Shown here: one piece after another, positions 6,283 through 9,666 of the stretch
Position numbering within the stretch: the first letter of the stretch is position 1
Layout: every line of letters starts with the position of its first letter
Origin: Zoogloeaceae bacterium
GTDB lineage: Bacteria > Pseudomonadota > Gammaproteobacteria > Burkholderiales > Rhodocyclaceae
NCBI GenBank assembly: GCA_031290535.1
Contig: JAITNI010000334.1
Location: 1 to 9,666, forward strand
Direction of reading: 5' to 3'
DNA length: 9,666 bases
Program-made: the position numbers and the translations under genes
Notes under the pieces: generated by a model
What the model saw: the letters and a program-made list of their open reading frames with translations, nothing else
Databases searched by the model: none
Told to the model about the DNA's origin: nothing

Positions 6283-6297
6283 GCGGATGCCATCCGC
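6283..6297. repeat. Perfect 15-base inverted repeat
   Basis: GCGGATG-C-CATCCGC, seven-base arms around one central base, immediately downstream of the M16 terminator. It could be a protein-binding palindrome or part of an insertion-element end; the single-base centre makes an RNA hairpin unlikely. Confidence 0.4.
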
Positions 6298-6299
6298 CC

Positions 6300-6320
6300 A
6301 AAACAGGAGGCATAGCCTCC
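6300..6320 (-). terminator. Rho-independent terminator of the M16 peptidase gene
   Basis: On the minus strand GGAGGC-TAT-GCCTCC forms a six-base-pair stem followed by TGTTTT, five bases after the M16 stop codon. Short but well placed. Confidence 0.7.
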
Positions 6321-6325
6321 ACCCT

Positions 6326-7729
6326 TCAATGATGATGCGCGGACGCAGGCGCGGCGGGTGCGGTCTGGGGGTCTGGCGGCAGGGGGTGCAGGAGGCCCAC
6401 GGTCAGGGTGTCGTCGCCGAACCAGGTGTTTGCGGCGGCGCGGACTTCTTCCGCCGTGACGGCTTCCAGGCGGGCTTGCAGGGCGGCGATGTCCTTGTAC
6501 TGGAACCCGACAATTTCCATCATGCCAATTTCCATTGCCTGACCGTAGGCGGAATCCAGCTTGTAGGTTTGCGCGGCGATGAGTTGCGCCCGGGCGCGTT
6601 CGAGTTCCTCCGCGTCGACCCCGTCGCGGGCGATGCGGGCGATTTCTTCGCGCAGGGCCGCTTCCAGCGCCTCCGGGGTTTGGCCGGGCGTGGGGCTGCC
6701 GTAGAGGTAGAACATGGACGGGCCACGGTTCAGGGCGTCGTAACTCACGCCGACGCTGGTTGCCAGCCGCTGTTCGCGCACCAGCGTCCGGTTCAGCCGC
6801 GCCGCCTCATGCCCATCGAGAATGGCGGCCAGCATTTCCAGCGCGAAGGGTTCCACTGGCCCGGTCACGCTTTCCACTTTCGGGGCTTTCCAGGCCAGCA
6901 CCAGCAGAGGGAGTTCGGCGGGCGCCTTGACGATCAGGCGGCGGATGCCCATTTGCTCAGGTTCCGTCCGGGACTTGCGCGTCGGCAGGGGACGCGCCTT
7001 GATGCTGCCGTAATGTTTTTGCGCCAGTTTGAACACGTCCTCATGCGCCACGTCGCCGCTGACCACCAGAATGGCGTTGTTGGGCACATACCAGGCGTCG
7101 TGCCAGACTTTGGCGTCCTGCGCGGTCATGTTTTCCAGATCGTCCATCCAGCCGATGACGGGACGCCGGTACGGATGCGCCTGAAACGCCACCGCGTTCA
7201 ACTGCTCGAAAAGCCGCGCCTGCGGATTGTCGTCGGTACGCATCCGCCGTTCTTCCATCACCACCTTGATTTCCTGCGCGAACTCCTTGGCGTCCGTGTT
7301 GAGGTGGCGCATCCGGTCGGCTTCCAGCGCCATCATTTCGCCCAGTTTTTCTTTCGGAATCTGCTGAAAATAGGCGGTGTAGTCGCTGTTGGTAAAGGCG
7401 TTGTCGCGCCCGCCGGCGGCGGCGACGCGCTGGCTGAATTCGCCCGCGCCCACTTTGGGCGTCCCCTTGAACATCATGTGTTCGAGCAGGTGCGCGACGC
7501 CGGAATGTCCATCAACCTCATCCATGCTGCCGACGCGATACCAGAGCATCTGAGTGGCGACGGGGGCGCGATGGTCTTCTTTCACCACCACCTTGAGGCC
7601 GTTTTTCAATGTGGTTTCATAGGGGTTGGCGTGGGCGACGCCCAAGCCAGCGCACAGGGCGCTCACTAAAAACAGGCGGAAAAACAGACGCGAGGTCTCG
7701 CGCGGGGCATTTTTTTCAGGGGCAGTCAT
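6326..7729 (-). CDS. Periplasmic M16-family zinc metallopeptidase (catalytic type)
   Basis: Pitrilysin/processing-peptidase-like protease. 467 residues from the ATG at 7729, the two-domain M16 length. The inverted zinc motif HxxEH is intact as H80-LLE83-H84 in GVAHLLEHMMFKGTP; the third ligand is a Glu in VVMEERRMR (159/160), at the expected spacing. The N-terminal M16 domain spans about 35-190 and the C-terminal M16_C domain about 195-400. A signal peptide is likely: charged n-region, hydrophobic core LFLVSALCAGLGV, cleavage after AHA (residue 34). The frame is open to 7801, overlapping the upstream gene; 7729 is preferred for GGAA six bases before it and for a normal signal peptide, with 7735 as alternative. 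The protein ends in a Pro/Ala-rich tail with three His. Such genes often come in pairs with a second M16 subunit lacking the zinc motif; none follows here. Substrate unknown. Confidence 0.92.
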   Translation of the reverse strand: MTAPEKNAPRETSRLFFRLFLVSALCAGLGVAHANPYETTLKNGLKVVVKEDHRAPVATQMLWYRVGSMDEVDGHSGVAHLLEHMMFKGTPKVGAGEFSQRVAAAGGRDNAFTNSDYTAYFQQIPKEKLGEMMALEADRMRHLNTDAKEFAQEIKVVMEERRMRTDDNPQARLFEQLNAVAFQAHPYRRPVIGWMDDLENMTAQDAKVWHDAWYVPNNAILVVSGDVAHEDVFKLAQKHYGSIKARPLPTRKSRTEPEQMGIRRLIVKAPAELPLLVLAWKAPKVESVTGPVEPFALEMLAAILDGHEAARLNRTLVREQRLATSVGVSYDALNRGPSMFYLYGSPTPGQTPEALEAALREEIARIARDGVDAEELERARAQLIAAQTYKLDSAYGQAMEIGMMEIVGFQYKDIAALQARLEAVTAEEVRAAANTWFGDDTLTVGLLHPLPPDPQTAPAAPASAHHH

Positions 7730-7787
7730 CAGCATTTCCGGTGAGGGGGTTGTCGGGAGAAGCATCTGGCGCATCTTAAAGGCAAGT

Positions 7788-9666
7788 TCAGGGCTTGTCA
7801 TCCCCTCCGTTGCCTACCAGATTGGGCAATGGCTCGGGTTCGTGCAGGGCGTAGCCTTGCGCGTAACCGACCTCCAGTTCCCGGACGATCTTGAGAATGG
7901 CGGCGTTGGAGACGAATTCGGCCACGGTCTTGAGGCCGTACAGCCGGGCCAGTTGCAGCATGGAGAGCACGACGGCGCGGTCTTTTGAATCCTGATCCAG
8001 ATGCTGAATGAACAGGGCGTCGATTTTCAAAAAATCCACCGGCAACTGTTTCAGGTGCGCGAAGGAAGAGGGGCCGGTGCCGAAATCGTCCAGCGCCAGC
8101 GCGATGCCCAGATCGCGCATCCGGTGGATGAAGGCTTGCGTTTGCGGCAAATACCTGGCGGCGCAGCGCTCCGAGATTTCAAAACACAGGCGACCCGGAT
8201 CAATGTCGTACAGGGAAATCTGCTGAAGCACGAAGTCCGGGAATTCCTGATCCGAGAGGCTGGCGCCGGAAATGTTGATGGACAGATAACGCGCCTCGGG
8301 AAGCGTGTTGGCCGTTTCCCATTCCGAGAGCTGGCGGCAGACGTTTTTAATCACCCAGGCGTCGATATGGGACATCAGGTTGAAGCGTTCGGCGGCGGGA
8401 AGGAAGTTCTCCGGCGTCAGGATGCAGTCGTGGGAATCGCGCATTCTGAGCAGGACTTCCGCGAAATGCGGCGCGTCGGGCGAGAGGGATTCCACGCGCT
8501 GAAAATAGAGCAGAAAGCGCTCTTCGTTCAGGGCGTTGGCAACATGGTCGGCGGAACGGAAGGCTTCGCGCTGGAGGCGGAAATATTCGTTGTCGCGGAT
8601 GTACAGCTCCACCCGGTTGCGACCCCGTTCCTTGGCGGCGTAACAGGCGGCGTCCGCCGCCATCAGGAGTTCCGAAACGCTGTCGAGATGTTCCGACGCC
8701 TGCGCGACGCCAATGGAAAGCCCCGGATGGAAATGGCGGCCCTGATACTGAAAAACGTAATTTCGCACTTCATGCAAAATCCGGTGCGCGCAGCGCAGCC
8801 CTTCCTCCTCGCTACAGCGCAGGATGATGCCGAATTCGTCGCCGCCCAGACGGGCCAGAAAACCGGGGCCGACCTGTTCCTTCAGGAGGCCGGTCAGCTC
8901 AATGAGCAACTGGTCGCCCGCTTCGTGGCCGCAGGTGTCGTTGACCGATTTGAACTGATCCAGATCCACATACAGAACCACCAGCGGCAACTGGGCCAGA
9001 TGTGGCTGGTTCGGCGCGGCTTTGGGTTGTTCAAACACCTGCTGCAAACGGCGCTCAAAGGCGCGTCGGTTGAAAATGCCGGTCAGCGCGTCATGCACCG
9101 CCTGATAGGACAGCTCCTCTGTGGTGTGGTGCTGCATGGTGGTATCCCGGATGCTGGAACGATAGCCCTGCGGGACGCCGGTTTCGTCATGAATGGGTTG
9201 CCAGGAAACCGCCGCCCAGATGTGCGTGCCATCGCGCCCCAGAACGCGGATTTCCAGATCCTGACCGCTCAAGCCATCGCGGGCCAGTTGCGTCTGGTAG
9301 CGGATGAGTTCCTGATCGTCGGGATGAATCAGTGGCAGGGGGAAATCCGGCATGGCAAGGCATTCTTCGGGCGTATACCCCACCATGCGCTGCACGGCGG
9401 GGTTGATCCACAGGAGCTTGCCGCTGGCGTCGAACCAGTTTTCCCAGGCATAGGTGTAGTCGGCGATGGCCCGAAAACGCCGCTCTCCATCCCGAAGCGA
9501 TTGTATGTGCGCTTCCGCCGCGTCCATCATGACGTTGAAGTTGACCGCCAGCATGGCAATTTCATCGTGACCCCGAATCGGGGCGCGTTGGGAAAAATCA
9601 CCCTGACTCGCCTTGACGCTGGCCTGCGCGAGCGATGCCAATCCCCGCGTCAGATAATAGGCGGCG
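7788..9666 (-). CDS. HAMP-PAS-GGDEF-EAL cyclic-di-GMP turnover protein (N-terminus beyond right edge)
   Basis: Membrane-anchored signalling protein that makes and/or breaks cyclic di-GMP. 625 residues are visible and the frame is still open at the edge, so a sensory and transmembrane N-terminus is expected outside. Order: HAMP-like linker (visible residues about 4-50, YYLTRGLASLAQ..), PAS domain (about 62-165, with GYTPEECL and HPDD), GGDEF domain (about 178-345) and EAL domain (about 365-615). The GGDEF signature is intact (274-278, positions 8832-8846) with HDALTGIFNRRAF and VDLDQFKSVND; the inhibitory RxxD site is absent (VGPG at 265-268). EAL is EVL (403-405). NISGAS, FEISE, DDFGTG (526-531), LKID, an AE pair (TVAEFV) and AQGY are present, so the phosphodiesterase metal and catalytic residues look retained. 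The M16 gene follows 58 bases downstream without a terminator between, so co-transcription is possible. Confidence 0.94.
   Translation of the reverse strand, partial: AAYYLTRGLASLAQASVKASQGDFSQRAPIRGHDEIAMLAVNFNVMMDAAEAHIQSLRDGERRFRAIADYTYAWENWFDASGKLLWINPAVQRMVGYTPEECLAMPDFPLPLIHPDDQELIRYQTQLARDGLSGQDLEIRVLGRDGTHIWAAVSWQPIHDETGVPQGYRSSIRDTTMQHHTTEELSYQAVHDALTGIFNRRAFERRLQQVFEQPKAAPNQPHLAQLPLVVLYVDLDQFKSVNDTCGHEAGDQLLIELTGLLKEQVGPGFLARLGGDEFGIILRCSEEEGLRCAHRILHEVRNYVFQYQGRHFHPGLSIGVAQASEHLDSVSELLMAADAACYAAKERGRNRVELYIRDNEYFRLQREAFRSADHVANALNEERFLLYFQRVESLSPDAPHFAEVLLRMRDSHDCILTPENFLPAAERFNLMSHIDAWVIKNVCRQLSEWETANTLPEARYLSINISGASLSDQEFPDFVLQQISLYDIDPGRLCFEISERCAARYLPQTQAFIHRMRDLGIALALDDFGTGPSSFAHLKQLPVDFLKIDALFIQHLDQDSKDRAVVLSMLQLARLYGLKTVAEFVSNAAILKIVRELEVGYAQGYALHEPEPLPNLVGNGGDDKP

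Larger units (their letters stand above)
5863..6325. other. Mosaic of fragments between metE remnant and M16 gene
   Basis: No intact gene. In order: about 110 bases without recognised similarity (5863-5971), the 28-base repeat copy B, the 18-base block and REP-like element (minus orientation), the start of a transposase gene (6058-6093), about 190 bases that may be the end of that insertion element or unknown DNA, and the terminator of the M16 gene. A weak GTG-initiated frame of about 45 codons (5980-5846, minus) has AAGGAG six bases before it but resembles nothing and ends at the TAA that also breaks metE. Confidence 0.6.

Noticed and set aside
6098..7669. Plus-strand open frame of 523 codons over the M16 gene
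   Set aside because: Antisense shadow; the M16 peptidase on the minus strand has intact zinc ligands, signal peptide and terminator.
7730..7801. Longer M16 N-terminus starting at 7801
   Set aside because: It would overlap the end of the GGDEF-EAL gene and bury the signal peptide; no ribosome-binding site is seen there.

Overview
The window looks like a chromosomal segment of a Betaproteobacterium. Three things point there: the gene order Rieske oxygenase / xseB-ispA-dxs with divergent transcription (an arrangement I recall from several beta genomes, from memory), a PEP-CTERM tail of the VPExETYALLLA..LGLMG..RRR type, and the GC-rich codon use of all intact genes. Genus cannot be fixed from the sequence alone.

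Left part (1-3361), conserved core. A minus-strand operon xseB -> ispA -> dxs runs off the left edge. xseB and ispA overlap by ATGA, and ispA and dxs are 10 bases apart. A well-formed sigma70 promoter (TTGACC, 17-base spacer, TATTTT) sits just upstream of xseB. IspA makes farnesyl diphosphate and Dxs starts the MEP pathway that supplies its precursors. XseB is the small subunit of exonuclease VII. Divergent to it is a single-gene Rieske non-heme iron oxygenase of unknown substrate.

Middle part (3362-6325), accessory and decayed. One intact gene, a DASS/SLC13-type sodium:dicarboxylate symporter, lies among fragments: an orphan PEP-CTERM tail that is in frame behind the transporter stop, the last ~118 codons of metE with its terminator, and 12 start codons of what looks like an IS110-family transposase. 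Pieces of a dispersed composite repeat lie on both sides: a REP-like core, an 18-base block and a 28-base block. Copies of the REP-like core and the two blocks occur at 3436-3745 and again at 5972-6049, so they bracket the transporter. This is the most unusual part of the window.

Right part (6326-9666), core-like again. A minus-strand periplasmic M16 zinc peptidase follows a HAMP-PAS-GGDEF-EAL cyclic-di-GMP protein whose N-terminus lies beyond the right edge. The second, non-catalytic M16 subunit that often follows such a gene is not here; the decayed region starts instead.

I see no tRNA, rRNA, CRISPR array, defence system or secondary-metabolite cluster. The candidate novelty is the composite repeat and the mosaic of gene scraps, not a new multi-gene system.
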